Below, in pieces: positions 12,991 through 26,200 of a DNA stretch of 64,000 nucleotides; the stretch's first letter is position 1; each line of letters opens with the position of its first letter. The stretch is from Tillus elongatus (lineage: Eukaryota > Arthropoda > Insecta > Coleoptera > Cleridae): positions 87,487,406-87,551,405 of the forward strand of contig OZ023267.1 of the NCBI GenBank assembly GCA_964006375.1, in the 5' to 3' direction. The notes under the pieces were generated by a model. That model was not told the DNA's origin and searched no databases. It saw only the letters and a list, made by a program, of their open reading frames with translations. A program made the position numbers and the translations under genes.

Positions 12991-14170
12991 GTAGCCTTAA
13001 TATACAGGCCACAAGTCGAACTCCATCAATGTATAACTGGTTGCCAATTATTATTTTTAAGAACGGAGTTTATGTATGAGAATATATTTGCGATAATACT
13101 ATCTCTGTGTAGTGATAAAAATATGCAAATATTTACTTGATTTATATTACCGTTAATTTGTAATCTGTCACTTAATTGTTCAAGAGTGCACTTTTAATAT
13201 AAGGTTATTTACTATAGTCACTAACTGACACTATGGAATTTATTTGCACTAAAAAACTGTCAAGAAATGAGCTTAAATAACTCGTAATATCGCGAAAACT
13301 ACGATCCGAGATGAACGATGTTTACACGACAAAGCCTTAAACTCTAATCCTTCATCTTATTATAACGTTTTTAAAGCAAACGTATATAAAACAAGAATGT
13401 GTTAACTTCTGCAGGTAGGTACGTCGTTTTCTTAGAACGCCAACAGTTTGCACACGTGCACAGATAGTCGCTTATACCACTGTAACTTCAGGTAGGTAAA
13501 CGTCGCGAACCTATACTTGATGCTGGAGCCCTGGCATCTTAGGTGGAGTCACTGCTACTGTACATTTCCATCCACTACCTTTCACTTGTTTACTGCACGA
13601 TACGAGCTCTTATCGTAAGCTACCATACGGTATGTATTCCGGCACGAGTTCTAATATTTTTATAGAAATGTTCCCACACACCACTACTGTTTAATTACCG
13701 ACAAGAAACATTCCTTTAGGTACCACAAGGTTTATATTACGGCACGAGCCCTAAATTTATAGAGATCTTACCAGTTTCTGGAGATATGTAAGGTTTTAGG
13801 TTGTGTGTGCTGTTTAGACTCAAACTAGACGGCTTTTATATATAACTGTATTGTAAACTCTATAATATTAACAACGGGAACAGTGGTTGGTTAACAAGTA
13901 ACTAGATATCGCCTTTAGTTACTGAACAAGTAATTACCGTCGTTAGAGTCGTAGCTTGATAGCGTAGCACATCGTCGTAGAGTATTCTCCGTCCTTTACA
14001 GTACTCCTAGTGGACTGTTCACTGAATGTTCTACGTACCCCGACTGACTTGCGACTCGCAACTCAACACTCTCGACTGGTACTTCAACACTCGCTTGCCT
14101 CGACTTGTCCGGGGTGAACCTTGGGTTGATAATACCCTTGTTCCTTCATGTCGTTAGCGGCTGAGTATCT
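12991..14170. other. Possible LINE 5' region with a degenerate internal repeat
   Basis: No ORF. A degenerate block occurs twice about 115 bp apart: about 13620-13670 (ATACGGTATGTATTCCGGCACGAGttcTAA) and about 13730-13775 (CAAGGTTTATATTACGGCACGAGccCTAA), each followed by a TTTATAGAgAT-like string. A related CACGATACGAGCTCTTATCG lies at about 13597. GC content is higher around 14000-14130, where CTCGACT/CAACACTC words recur. This could be the untranslated 5' leader of the LINE or unrelated host DNA. Confidence 0.3.
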
Positions 14171-15561
14171 ATGCACATAGTTATTGAGATAAAATTAGTT
14201 CCCACAATATTGTATTATCACCGAAATTTAAGTTATTTTTTTAATTCCATCGTGTGATCTAATTGCATTATCAGAAATGAGTTAAAATTTGATTACAAGA
14301 TTGATTGTAAGACAGCTGTGAAACTAAATAAAACCGATTTTTATGCATAAAACTTACTGTAAATCGTGCCTCCGGGAGCCCTCCTTGAAAGATTTACTAT
14401 GTTGGATGAAACAATAACATTCCAGCGCTCCGGATATTCCTCCAAGGGTATCAGCTTTGATGCTATTTTCTCGTTTGCTCTAAGTTTATATCCAGTAAAG
14501 CCCAGGCTTATGTTTATAATTAATATTATTATCGTAAAAACAAAATAAACACAGAAGGGAGTTCAAAAAATTAAAAACCTTTTTGATTCCTTTGCTTTAC
14601 AAATTGACATTATTATGTTTATATTGTTTTTATAAGCAGGAAAAGGGCACAATGAGTAGGATTTGGCACAATATATTTAGTTCTTGTTCACTCGACTAAT
14701 CTGTTATCTGAATTGCAGATATGCTGCTTGAATATAGAATAAGCAACAAGGGACATTGCTTCGCCTAATTAGGATTCTGTGTGAATTATTTACTATTCCC
14801 ACAACAAGTTTCCCTTTATCAATATTTTGTACACCACCTTTCATATCTCTAGAATTTGCCCTAGTGGACCTGCATAATTTACAAGTTTACCAAGGAAAAT
14901 TGATAATTGCCAGAAATTGATGATAGAATTTTAAAAAAAGTGTACGCAATATTTCTCTTAGGGGAAGAACGAAATTGCCTATAATATCTTACACACAATG
15001 GGTTGTAATGGCTACACTAATTCCTAATGGATTAAATGCTCTTTTGTTAGGTCCAAATGTCCTTTCGCACCATTAGGCTTTTACGGTTACTGAGCCGCTG
15101 AAAAAAAAAACGTTTTAATTTTCAGCATCTTCTACTCAATATATTGCCAACCAAAGTCAATTTTACTAATTATTATTATTTGTTTCTGACGTTGGATACT
15201 ATTATTAACTGAATGATAATAAGTAGTTAGTTATTAATACGGTTTTCCCTGCAGTTATAAAGTACCAGTTAAATTTAACTGAAAGTATATTTATAAGAAA
15301 ATGCTTTTATGCACAATTAACAATGTTTCTAATTTATTAAGGCATGATTACAGTTATTTCTATTTAAAATCAAATTGTCCGAATTACTTACAGTACAGCC
15401 TAAAGCATTTGGCAAGCAATAGATATAGAATTAAAAGCTATAACAGAAAATCGATAATTTTTCTGACCTTAAAAATGCAACGTTTCCTCATAAAAAAACT
15501 CGTAAGAAAATCGGTTCTTAAACATCGAAATTGCTTTTATACTTTTAAAACGTTAGTAAAC
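14171..15561. other. Noncoding, nothing recognised
   Basis: AT-rich DNA. Frames at 14366-14548 (60 codons) and 15301-15657 (118 codons, lysine-rich, running into the R repeat) show no recognisable domain. Confidence 0.45.
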
Positions 15562-16252
<691 letters not shown>

Positions 16253-16643
16253 GTTTTTTTGGACCTTCTAACCGGATAGTTTTTTGACGCTTGATTCCCG
16301 TGATTTTTGCGATAAATTGTAATTAATAACTAGCATGAAAATATTCGTTTTTCATGAAACTGAGTTAGTGAAACAATTATTGTTGATTGCTGTCCTGTGG
16401 TCCTATGGTGGAGATCGTATGCAGAGATAAGTGTAGACTAGACAATTTTCTATTAACATTTATGGTCCTTTTTGATATTTATACACTTATATGTTCTAAT
16501 AGTTGATTATAAATCATATTCATAATAATTCATATATGGGCAATTAAAATTACTCGAAAATTTTAAGTTATCACGGAGTGTAGATAAAGTTTTGATAAGA
16601 GCTGGGTTTAAACATTTTATTTATTTTCGTTGTTGATACTTTG
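16253..16643. other. BEL leader and deletion scar
   Basis: Begins with the primer-binding-type leader (16253-16275). No Gag or protease reading frame is detectable before RT sequence begins near 16644, so roughly the first half of the element interior is missing. Confidence 0.55.
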
Positions 16644-17343
16644 TATGTTGGACCTAAATTGCATTCGGATATTGTTACAATATTTTCAAAATTTCGTTTA
16701 CACAAATTCGTTCTTACAACAGATATAAAGCAAATGTTTTTAAGAATACTTGTTCTTCCAGAAGATAGGGATTACCAAAGGATTCTGTGGAGATTCAATA
16801 TACATGCACCTATCTAAAAATACAGATTGAACACGGTCACTTTTGGACTTAGCTGTTCTCCTTATTTAGCGAATAGAACTATTCAATAGTTAGCATCTAA
16901 CGAAGAAAAGGATTTTCCAGTAGCTTCAAAAATACTGACTGAGGATATCTACATAGACTATATACTGACAGGCGCTGATTCTTTGGAGGAAGCTTTGAAT
17001 ATTAGACGTGAACTCACATTGATAATGGCAAAGGGTGGATTTGCATTGGCAAAATGGTCCAGCAATTCAGAGGTGATCTTAGCGTATGTTACATTAGAAG
17101 AACAGCAGCCCGTTTGTTTTGATATAGATCAACCTAGTTGTGTCAAAGTATTAGGTTTACGTTGGGAACCTAACCACGACAGTTTCACATAACAAATTAA
17201 TGAACTTTCCACAACTGGTACAAAGCGACCTGTGTTGTCTAATTTAGCCAGGATATTCGACCCCCTGGGTTTTTTGACAACTCTTACGCTGCTTGCCAAG
17301 CGTATTATCCAACATTTGTGGATTGTTGGACTAGACTGGGATG
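16644..17343 (+). pseudogene. BEL/Pao reverse transcriptase fragment
   Basis: From about 16644 a frame reads VGPKLHSDIVTIFSKF, then TTDIKQMFLRILVLPEDRDY (motif A region) and YQRILWRF before a stop. The YVDD-box region reads IYIDYILTGADS (frame at 16921 onward): the second Asp of the catalytic YxDD is Tyr (codon TAT, 16959-16961), which would kill the polymerase. VLGLRWEPNHDSFT (to 17192) and then, in another frame, ARIFDPLGFLTTLTLLAKRI follow; both are BEL/Pao signatures at the RT-RNase H junction. Multiple stops and frameshifts. Confidence 0.85.
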
Positions 17344-18169
17344 ATCAAGGGGGTCGAAATTCCTAGACATTTAAATATTAAGCACCTGGAATGTAAATTG
17401 TACGCATTTTGTGATGCTATTTTAGAATTGTGGACATGCAGAAAAACATTAACGTGTCACTAGTGGTAGCGAAGTCGAAGGTAGCTCCTCTTAAAAGAAT
17501 AACCTTACCTCATTTGGAGCTTTGCGCTGCTGTAATTCTGTCAGATCTTGTAGATTTTGTAATTCGTTCTCTTCCACAGCATATTAATTTATCTGGAATT
17601 TTTGCCTGGTCACACTCCAAAGTAGCACTTTCGTGGATAAGATCTCCAGCACATAAATGGAATACCTTTGTAGTAATTGTGTTAGCCATATACAGGAAAG
17701 GGTGTCTCTAATTCGATGGAAATATGTCCCTTCAGGAAAAAATCCTGCAGACTGTGCAAGTCGAGGCTTATTCCCAAAGCAAATTGTAGAACATAGCGTA
17801 TGGAGGAACGGACCTTCTTTTCTAACGGATGACTCGAATGGTTGGCCTTTAGAGTCTTCTGAGGTTTGTAGCCTCGAGATAAATGAAGAAGCTGAAAGCG
17901 TTGTTTTGGTTTCGTTATTTACTAAGGAAGCCGATAGTATGCTGTCTAGATTTTCATCTTTAAATAAGATTCTCAGAATCGTTGCTTATTCTCTGAGGTT
18001 TATTTTTAATTCTCGTCAATCTGAGAATAGAAAGGTTGGTAATTTGAGTAAAGATGAGCTTCACGATTCTCTCCTTGTTTTAGTTAAACAGGTACAATGT
18101 GAAGTGTGTTCTGATCTTATTTCCGAATTTCGAAAGGGTGTGTGTAGATCCAAGACATTTCGGAAGTGA
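17344..18169 (+). pseudogene. BEL/Pao RNase H domain and linker
   Basis: Frames at 17430-17711 and 17657-18169 overlap and read through the BEL RNase H domain: VSLVVAKSKVAPLKRITLPH, LELCAAVILSDL (Glu), FAWSHSKVALSWI (the usual WSDS is WSHS, another catalytic Asp change) and IRWKYVPSGKNPADCASRG, the block that ends the domain. The linker DSNGWPLESS and downstream residues lead toward the integrase. Two frame breaks are evident. The fold would degrade the RNA strand of the replication hybrid. Confidence 0.85.
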
Positions 18170-19220
18170 AACCTGTTCATAGATGAAAGAGATTTCCTTG
18201 GGGTCGGCGGTCGATTGACAAATTCTCAATTGTCTTACGACAGAAAATTTCCTCTGTTGATTCCTCAAAAACATCGTTTGACTAATCTCATTATCCAAAA
18301 TACTCACATTCATCTGGTTTGCAACATTTGCATTTCTTGATTTCGCAGAACTTTTGGATTTTGTCTGCAAAAAGAGTTATTCGTTCTGGTTTGTCAAATT
18401 GTTTTCGTTGTTTTCGAGTTAATCCTAAACCTATAATTCTTTATACGGGAAATTTACCTATTGGTCCCGTTAGTCAATTAAAGCCCTTTCAAGAGGTTGC
18501 CATTGATTATGCCGGTCCGTTTCTTGTTACCCTTGATAAGTCCAGAGGTATAAAATTAAAGAAGGCATATGTTTGCGTTTTTCTGTGTTTTTGCACAAAA
18601 GCAATCCATTTGGAGTTGGCTTCAGATTTAAGCACGGATGCTTTTCTTGCTGCATTTAGGCGATTTATCGCTCGGAGAGGTCGCTGCATTAGCATACATT
18701 CGGACCGCGGAACATGTTTAGTCGGCGTACATCGACAAATCATTGATCTCATGAAAGATGTTTTCGAGTCTGAGAAAATTGAATGGCATATTGGTCCTCC
18801 CTCGGGTCCCAATTTTAATGGTTTAGCCGAGGCAAATTACGACGTAAGAAGATTTTTTACGGTCCTCGTTCACATCGAAGCGGTGCTTAATTCGAGGTCA
18901 CTTCATCCTCTTAGTACGTATCCAAATGACCTTAATGCGTTATCGCCAGGCCATTTTTTAACATTGGAACTACTAGCATCATTGCCCTGAAGAGATTTCT
19001 CCAAGTTGAAGCTTAACACGTTGAATCGCTGGAATAAATGGACAAACCAAAATCAATCGTTGTTATAAAAAATTAGCTACGCATACCGTTGGCATGGTTA
19101 TTAGCGCGTGTAACAGCAATTCACCCAGGCTCGGATGGAATCTGTCGGGTTGCAACGCTTAAGACTGCAACGGGTGTCCTTCAGAGACCTGCATCCAAAT
19201 TGTGTTTGCTTCCAAATCAA
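18170..19220 (+). pseudogene. BEL/Pao integrase and C-terminal domain
   Basis: The zinc-binding N-terminus is in broken frames (NTHIHL, then NCFRCFRV). The 223-codon frame at 18319-18990 has the catalytic core: EVAIDYAGPF (Asp), AIHLELASDLSTDAF, SIHSDRGTCLVG (Asp; canonical SDNGTNFVG) and NGLAEANYDVRR (Glu at the canonical WEAG site). NSRSLHPLSTYPNDLNALSP then follows. After a stop, IHPGSDGICRVATLKTATGV and LQRPASKLCLLP (about 19100-19210) match the end of BEL polyproteins. The D,D,E residues are all kept, but frame breaks at both ends make it non-functional. The purine-rich tract and 3' LTR follow. Confidence 0.88.
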
Positions 19221-19762
<542 letters not shown>

Positions 19763-20015
19763 CAAAGCACATGAACATTGAAGCTGGCCCCGGATGTGGG
19801 TTTTAGGGGTCCTAGTTGGCGTTCATTTGAAGATAATTTTTCAAAATTAAAAAGTCGGGATCTTCCCATTAGAAAATTTTTTCTACGAAAATTCACTAAA
19901 ATGCAACTGCATTGTGATGTTATTTACCACACTACGCAATACAGCTCTTATTTGGCAGGTGTCTTTCTCAAAATATTTACCATCTTTTTAACATTTATTA
20001 ATTGAAAAAAGATTA
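19763..20015 (+). repeat. R repeat, second half
   Basis: Matches 43590-43740 in blocks: TTGAAgCTGgCCcCgGATGTG, TAGGGGtCCTAGTTgGCGTTCATTTG and AGTCgGGATcTtCCcATTAG. In both places it follows the (TA)n core directly. Confidence 0.65.
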
Positions 20016-20021
20016 AAATGT

Positions 20022-20360
20022 AACGTCAACCTATTTCTGCGACTATGGCCAATCACCGACGCCAGAGAACAGTTTCACCTCACTATCCTGGAAATTCTGC
20101 CGAAGCCATGTCTTTCTGTAGGGCGGGTAGGGATCTTTAACGTGCCCAACATCGCAGGAGACGGGACCGGCGGCTTTACGCCCTCTCCGAAGGTCGGAAC
20201 ATGCAGACATTCAACTTGCTCAAATACAATGCCAGAACGTCGGTTGATGTTAATATATTATAGTTTGTATTGAAAAATAAAGGGGAAACCCTAGGAATCG
20301 ACCCCAGTACCATTCAGTTCAGAAGCACACGTTCTTACCCCTGGGCCTCCGAGACTCCCA
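20022..20360 (-). mobile_element. tRNA-derived SINE, copy 3
   Basis: The longest copy of the family at 1421-1736. It includes a middle segment (GAGACGGGACCGGCGGCTTT, then CCCTCTCCGAAGG) that is shorter in copy 1 and absent in copy 2. The tRNA-like head is at its right end on the minus strand, and it abuts the R half-repeat. Confidence 0.75.
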
Positions 20361-20885
20361 TGTTAAAGGTCAAAGCGATAACTTTCCAAAAGTTGACATT
20401 TACATGTACAAATGTCCTGATGCCGCTGAAACCCTCGTTGAGCGTTTTCGCTCGTTAGTGTCATATTTTAAACAAATTTACGGTTTTTTATTAGTTTCGG
20501 TTAATTTCCTGATGGTTGATTAACAGGATAATGCTTTTCCATTAGTGGGTACACATTTCGTTCCGTAAGTTTGTCTAGGAAACTATTCATGCATAAACCA
20601 ACATTTCCTTTTGCTCCTACTAGTCCTGAATCCATATTATGTGATGTTGCACTGGATGCAACAAGGTTATGATGGGTTTGTCTTGTATACGCCGATACAG
20701 GTCTGTCCAAGGAAATCATCCAGTTTCATTGCCAGTGCGAAGCATGTGCCTGAAACGTGCATGATTGTTCAGATTCTTTTGGCTCAACGTTCGTGACAGC
20801 CATCTTTGATCTATATTTGGACTGAGCCTTATGAGACACACAGGCAAATTGAAGCATTTCGAAAAAACTGGACAGGGGTCAGTAT

Positions 20886-20887
<2 letters not shown>
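20361..20887. other. Unrecognised, possibly a coding relic
   Basis: A 72-codon minus-strand frame (20501-20719) and a second frame upstream (around 20716-20880, RFRHMLRTGNETG) abut, giving a weakly protein-like stretch. I do not recognise any domain. It lies just outside the (TA)n at the left edge of element A. Confidence 0.3.

Positions 20888-20955
<68 letters not shown>
20888..20955 (+). repeat. (TA)n array at the left edge of element A
   Basis: About 68 bp of pure TA directly before the 5' LTR of element A. A similar array lies just beyond the other end of A (35418-35484). Confidence 0.95.
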
Positions 20956-20957
<2 letters not shown>

Positions 20958-20958
<1 letters not shown>

Positions 20959-22608
20959 GCTGGGAAATGCAAAGGCCATATACATTTCTATAAAACAAAA
21001 AAATGAAAACCCTTACGGAAGCTAGTATGATGACGTTAAGTTCCGATTATTGCTTCAATAATGTAGATCGTCAGACCTACAAAATTGGGGGGTCAGGTTA
21101 GCAATGGGGGGTTATAGTAGGACCACTGGTCAGTAGTAAGTACAATACTTACGGTTTACACGTGATGCATATGGGTTCTCTGTAGATTGTATACATATCC
21201 ACATCGTTCGACATATTTTACTTTACACTAAAACAAAAAAACAAAATAATAATATTAATATACAAGCATATTCTCTATTATTGTTAGTCAGTGTTATTTG
21301 GATAAACAATGAAAGATATAAATCCATAATTTGTTAAAATGATCATTAATTAAAATTTTAAAATTTATAACTAACAAATTTGGAAAGTATCTCAGTTTAA
21401 ATGAATTTAAAAGAGCCAAAAATCTATATGCAAATATATAACTCTTAAGCATGAGATACATACCAAAGAATTATGTTCTAAATCAATTACCTAAAGGTAA
21501 TGAACAAACAAACACTTTGTATAATGTACCTAGATGTAAGTTTGTTTTTTTATGTGAACAGTGAACTGGAGTTTACCAAAGACAGTGTTTGTGTTGTGGG
21601 ACTTTTCAAATCAAGAGTGCAACAAATATAAACTTATTTTAGTTTTGAAAGTTATTGTTGGTTATGATTGTCTAAGAAGTAAGATTAGGCCAAATGTCAT
21701 TTTAAGAATGATGATATTCAAACTTACCGGGCGAATAGCTGTCAAATATGTATTAATTAATTTCAAGAAAGGATGCTCTGATAAAACAGGAAATAACATC
21801 AGATGAATTTGGGCAAGATTTCCGCTTTTGTTATGAATTATTGTTGGTTGTTAAATAAATTCAGACGCTAGAGTGGCGTCATTCTTGCTTCCAAGAGAAT
21901 TTAAATATTTTTAAAGTATATTTTGTGTAAAGAATATCCATTGTATCACTGAAACAAACAGAAGGTGTCACATGAAGTTTTAAAGTAATAAATTACAAGA
22001 TAAACAGTATATACATCAAGAATAACTACATTTAAGGATACCTACCACAACTAGCGAGGAACCAAGGTTGGAAATTTATTTTATTTTATCTAAATCAGCA
22101 CAAGGAAGCAAATTGATTAAAAGACCGTCTATTCTGTCAATCATCTGTCAAGCAAAAGTAAGATTTTATACATAAACAGAAATCTTAGTTTACATTTCAC
22201 CAAAGTTCAAAGTTAAGAACTTAGAGGGAGTCAGGATCGCAGAAAGCCATATTAGTTTGTAACGAACATTTGAAAATCAGCCGAAATTCTGTGAATAATA
22301 TTAATCATTTAATTTAAAAGTAAGATTGAGAGTTATAACAACGGATCCGTTTAGATTTAAATTTATAAAATGTGTCCAATAAAAGTTGTTATGAAAAATT
22401 TTCTAAAAACATAATTCTTTGAGAAAATTTAATAATCAACCAAAAAAATAGGGTTAATTGCATATTAGCAGGCTATTTCTTTCCCCTATTTAGCAGAATC
22501 CACGACTGAAACAAAGTAAGTACATTAATTATTTGATTACAATTTATTTGGCATATAATATAGTAGCGGGGTAGGCAACCCATATTACACTGAAGCTAGC
22601 TTTAATAT

Positions 22609-22707
<99 letters not shown>

Positions 22708-23058
22708 TGATCTAAACCAAAATCAAACACCAGCGTCATAAACATTTTATTCAGCTAAAATTATACACTGTAAAATCTACAGGGCACCCATAAACATTGG
22801 GTAAATTATCAATATAAAAAGGTTTCTAGTTACATGTAAAATTACAATCAATAAAATAATATCATCCCTAAAATTGTACCAATTAAAAAATTACAAAAAC
22901 AACCAAAAAGGTTTATACACATCTAAAGGGTGATCATTTTCCTATAGATATAAATATATATAACATAAATATCATTTTATAAATTAAATAAAAAAATTAT
23001 ACATTAAATTAATATAATAATATAAATATACAAAAAATAAAACCATTGCCAAAATAAT
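20958..23058 (+). repeat. Element A 5' LTR (contains a (TA)n array)
   Basis: Aligns by eye with 26201-27865 along its first 1.65 kb and with 35061-35393 along its last 350 bp. The (TA)n at 22614-22706 separates the two parts. The end (...AAAATAAT) is set by the TGGCGCC site at 23059. The exact end is uncertain because similarity between the two LTR ends continues about 20 bases into the primer-binding-like sequence. Confidence 0.82.
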
Positions 23059-23157
23059 TGGCGCCGCAACGTTCGGGTACAGCAAAAATATGGGAAACTA
23101 GCGATAACGTCCAGGCACAGCAAAACAGGGGATCAAACTGCAACATCTGGGCACAGG
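23059..23157 (+). promoter_or_regulatory. Element A primer-binding-like leader with tandem repeats
   Basis: TGGCGCCGCAACGTTCGGG at 23059 resembles the tRNA-Lys-type primer-binding sites of Ty3-like elements and retroviruses. Related units start at 23099 (TAGCGATAACGTCCAGGCAC) and about 23138 (TGCAACATCTGGGCACAG), giving a 40-bp periodic leader. Confidence 0.6.
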
Positions 23158-23229
23158 AATTCTTAACATTGGTAGAGCCAGATCTGAAAAACAAAAATTT
23201 AATTACTGACCATCCTAAATAAAGAAATT

Positions 23230-24928
23230 TACGCAAAAAAATTTCGCAACAAAAGCAAACAAGAGCTAGAAAAACAAAGAAGACTGAAGAAATACAACAG
23301 GCGGAACAATTTGATGAAGGAGACACAGGAGAAGAGAAAATAGAAGAAATTTTAGTAAAAGAAACCGTATCGCAGGTGGAAATACCAGATAAACCGGAGG
23401 AGAGTGAAGAAACTGAAACGGTAGAACCGAACGCACAAGAAAAAACGCCAAGTACGGAACAAAATTTATTGCAACAAATGACATATATGTTTCTACAGAA
23501 TATGAATAAGTTGCAAGTAATAAAATGGCGAAACAAGAAGAAAACCTGAATGAAAAAATGGCGAAACAAGAAGATATGAAAAATCTAGAAGTATTTATAC
23601 AGAATGTAACAACAGAAATCAAAGGGGATATGAATAAATTACAAGAAAATGATACTATATTGTATAGAAACATTCAAGATCTCAGAGAAGAAACGAAAGA
23701 AAATATAGAAAAACTCAAGCAAGATATGGAAAACAGGATGGCAGGAAAAATAGAAGAGAGTGAGAAATATCTCATGGAGGAAATGAACAGGAAACAACAC
23801 ACCTTGGAAAAGGAAAATGAGGTGGTTATTATACAAATAAGAAGTGACGTGGACGAGGCAAAACAGAAATGTCAACGAAATTGCCAGAAAATAGAAACCG
23901 AAATGAATACAGGGCTGCAAGAAATCCACGACCACTTATATAATCAAGCCGAGAAGACCAGAGAAGAGTTTACAAAAGTCGAAACGCAAATACAAATGGT
24001 TGACTCGGAAATAACACACATAAAAAAGAAAACAGAGGAGCAAATTGGAAGAGAAGAAATCATCAACAAAATAAACAGCCAAAACACCAGAAGCTACAGT
24101 ATGCCAATAAATATGGATACAGGAACAAAATTTGATGGAAATATAAACAAATTACACCCCAGAGTGTTTATCAACAGCATAAGAAACAAAGTACGATATA
24201 TAACTGATATCAACGATGTAAAAGACGTGATAAGGATGCAGCTGGTAGGAAATCCTTTACTATGGTTTTCCAGTAGAGAAAATAAAATCCACAATGTAGA
24301 AGAATTTGAACATCTTTTAATGAAATTTTACTAGGGAGATTCACATCAAGGAATATTCAGAGAGAAACTTTACTTTGGACGGTTCGATAACAATCGAAAT
24401 CAAGATTTTAGCAACTATTGTCTGCATTTGTACAATACAGCGCAGTACCTACACCCGAGAATGGAGGAAGAAGAAATAGTCATGTATATCTCCAGACATT
24501 TCGAAAACCAGATTACGGAGACAATTGCCATTAATAATATCAAAACGATGGAGCAACTGTTAACATATTTGACAAGAATTGAAAGAACCCTAAGAACAAG
24601 AAATATAAGAAATAAGGGTGAAAACAAACCAGACTACAGAAGACAAAATTATCAAGAAAATCAAAGATATGGAGGTAACACGTATGAAAATAGGCCACGA
24701 TACAACCAGAATGAAGCAAGACCTGGGGTATCTAACAACAATGTGAACCCAAGAAATTATCAGTATCAAAACAGGGATAGAAACAGAAATGACCAAGAAA
24801 TTACGACCACAATAGACAAGATCAGAGGCAAAATAGATATAACAACAATTATCAACAAGGAAGAACACAGATACCCAGGACAAATGACAACAATAACCGT
24901 CAATACCCTAATCCAGGCGGCCAAATAA
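23230..24928 (+). pseudogene. Element A Gag
   Basis: The N-terminal acidic part (about 23230-23520, with KTEEIQQAEQFDEGDTGEEK and VEIPDKPEESEETETVEP) lies in a different frame from the rest, so a frameshift occurs near 23521. From 23525 the frame has a long coiled coil (about residues 1-180), then a capsid-type region: TGTKFDGNINKLHPRVFINS, LVGNPLLWFSSREN and FEHLLMKFY. A single TAG (24332-24334), probably a mutated Trp codon, stops it. The same frame continues from 24335 with IVMYISRHFENQITETIAIN and MEQLLTYLTRIERTL, then an Arg/Asn-rich basic tail (RRQNYQENQRYGG) to the stop at 24926. I see no CCHC knuckle; the basic tail may replace it. Gag would form the particle. Confidence 0.8.
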
Positions 24929-24934
24929 GAAATT

Positions 24935-25738
24935 GTGCAATGGCAAATAATATACCACAACAAATTGAAGAGCAAAACCGAATTGAAGCCGCAGTATAGC
25001 ACATGGACCCAGCCAAAATTTTTTAGAATAAGCGCACCTTTGTTTGTAAATAATGTCATACAGTATAGTCACCCGAGAGAATTTATAAAATTAGAAAATG
25101 AGAAAAACCTTGAAAATAAAAATAAATTAGTTTTTGTAAAAGCAAACCTCCAAAACAAAATGGTGAATATAATAGTGGACTCTGGATCAAATGCGTCAAT
25201 CATCAGTAGTAATATAATAGACCAATTAAAATTAAACAAATTTAGTTATAATATACCAAAAGTGCCACTAATAAATGCGAGGGAAAGAAAGATTTGTGAA
25301 GTATCGAAGGCAATAATGGGAAAATTACAATTTAACGAAAGTGAAAAGGAAATTAACGTTAATTTATTAATAATGGAAGGTTTGGAATTTGATGTAGTAA
25401 TGGGATCAGATATATTAAATGAAAATAATGCTATCATAGATTACGAAAGGAATATTGTAATTATCGACAATAAAATAGTGCATATGACTGACGAAGTTGT
25501 GAATAAATGTGAAGAAAAAAGTATTGAAAATGAAAATATGAATTATATAAATAGTATAGATTATATGAAAGAATATAAAGAAAAGAATATAAAAGAAATA
25601 ATATATGAAAATGAAGAATATGATAGAAAAATAAAGAATATATTATGTAAGTATGAAAGTTTGTTCGATGAAACTAGTCAAGTAGTTGTTGGTCATGTGC
25701 ATCAATTTAAAGTAAAAGAGATAGCAAATTTTAAATGA
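24935..25738 (+). pseudogene. Element A retropepsin protease and RT linker
   Basis: 267 codons in the same frame as Gag after a stop at 24926-24928. The retropepsin active site is NIIVDSGSNASIISSN (Asp-Ser-Gly form), and the second signature is LEFDVVMGSDILNENNAIID. Together these define the aspartic protease that would cleave the polyprotein. A Lys/Glu/Asn-rich linker leads to CKYESLFDETSQVVVGHVHQ, the usual lead-in to Ty3-type RT. The TGA at 25736 falls at a position where related elements have a residue before KTYPIPYRY, so it is probably a nonsense mutation. Protease residues look intact. Confidence 0.82.
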
Positions 25739-26088
25739 AAAACGTATCCGATTCCATATAGATATCAGAAACAAGTACACCAGGGAATAAATAACATGTT
25801 AGAGCAAGGAATAATAGAAAGAAGTGATACTCCATATATAAACCCAATAGTCGTAGTAAAAAAGGCAGATGGGGAATAAGATTGTGTTTAGACGCTAGAA
25901 ATGTTAATAAATTGTCAATTCCACAATACAGTTCACCAGTAGGAATAGAAAGTATTTTCAGAAGTATAACGGGTGCAAATATTTTTTCAAAAGTAGATTT
26001 AAAACATATCACAACCGAAAACCCAGTTAATAGTTGTGAAATCAAAGACCCAATCACAGGAAAAATTAGAGGAATATTCAATATATAA
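25739..26088 (+). pseudogene. Element A reverse transcriptase, N-terminal fragment
   Basis: RT finger sequences after the TGA: TYPIPYRYQKQVHQGINNML, EQGIIERSDTPYINPIVVVK and KADG. After a one-base frame change near 25872 come LCLDARNVNKLSIPQYSSP and FSKVDLKH (motif A). The frame ends at RGIFNI before the catalytic YxDD box. From about 26090 the sequence is noncoding until the G-rich tract and 3' LTR, so the palm, RNase H and integrase are deleted. Confidence 0.82.
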
Positions 26089-26200
26089 GATATACTCCAC
26101 TTCTATCAATAACAATAAAAATAAAATAACCGCACGTATGTAAATTTTGCTTCCATTACTTTCGAGAATCGAAATAATGCATGCAAAATTGGGGGGGGGG
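26089..26200 (+). promoter_or_regulatory. Element A polypurine tract
   Basis: A run of ten G (26191-26200) preceded by AAAATT sits immediately before the TGCTGGG start of the 3' LTR, the position of the plus-strand primer tract. The 100 bases before it are noncoding. Confidence 0.75.

Noticed and set aside
16400..16640. BEL Gag or protease hidden in broken frames
   Set aside because: Read in all plus-strand frames; no CCHC, DTG or capsid-like block before RT sequence begins.
23009..23935. Minus-strand hydrophobic ORFs opposite element A Gag
   Set aside because: Antisense shadows of the Lys/Glu-rich Gag coiled coil.
26191..26200. Run of ten G as a sequencing artefact
   Set aside because: Its position directly before the 3' LTR fits a polypurine tract better; length error is still possible.
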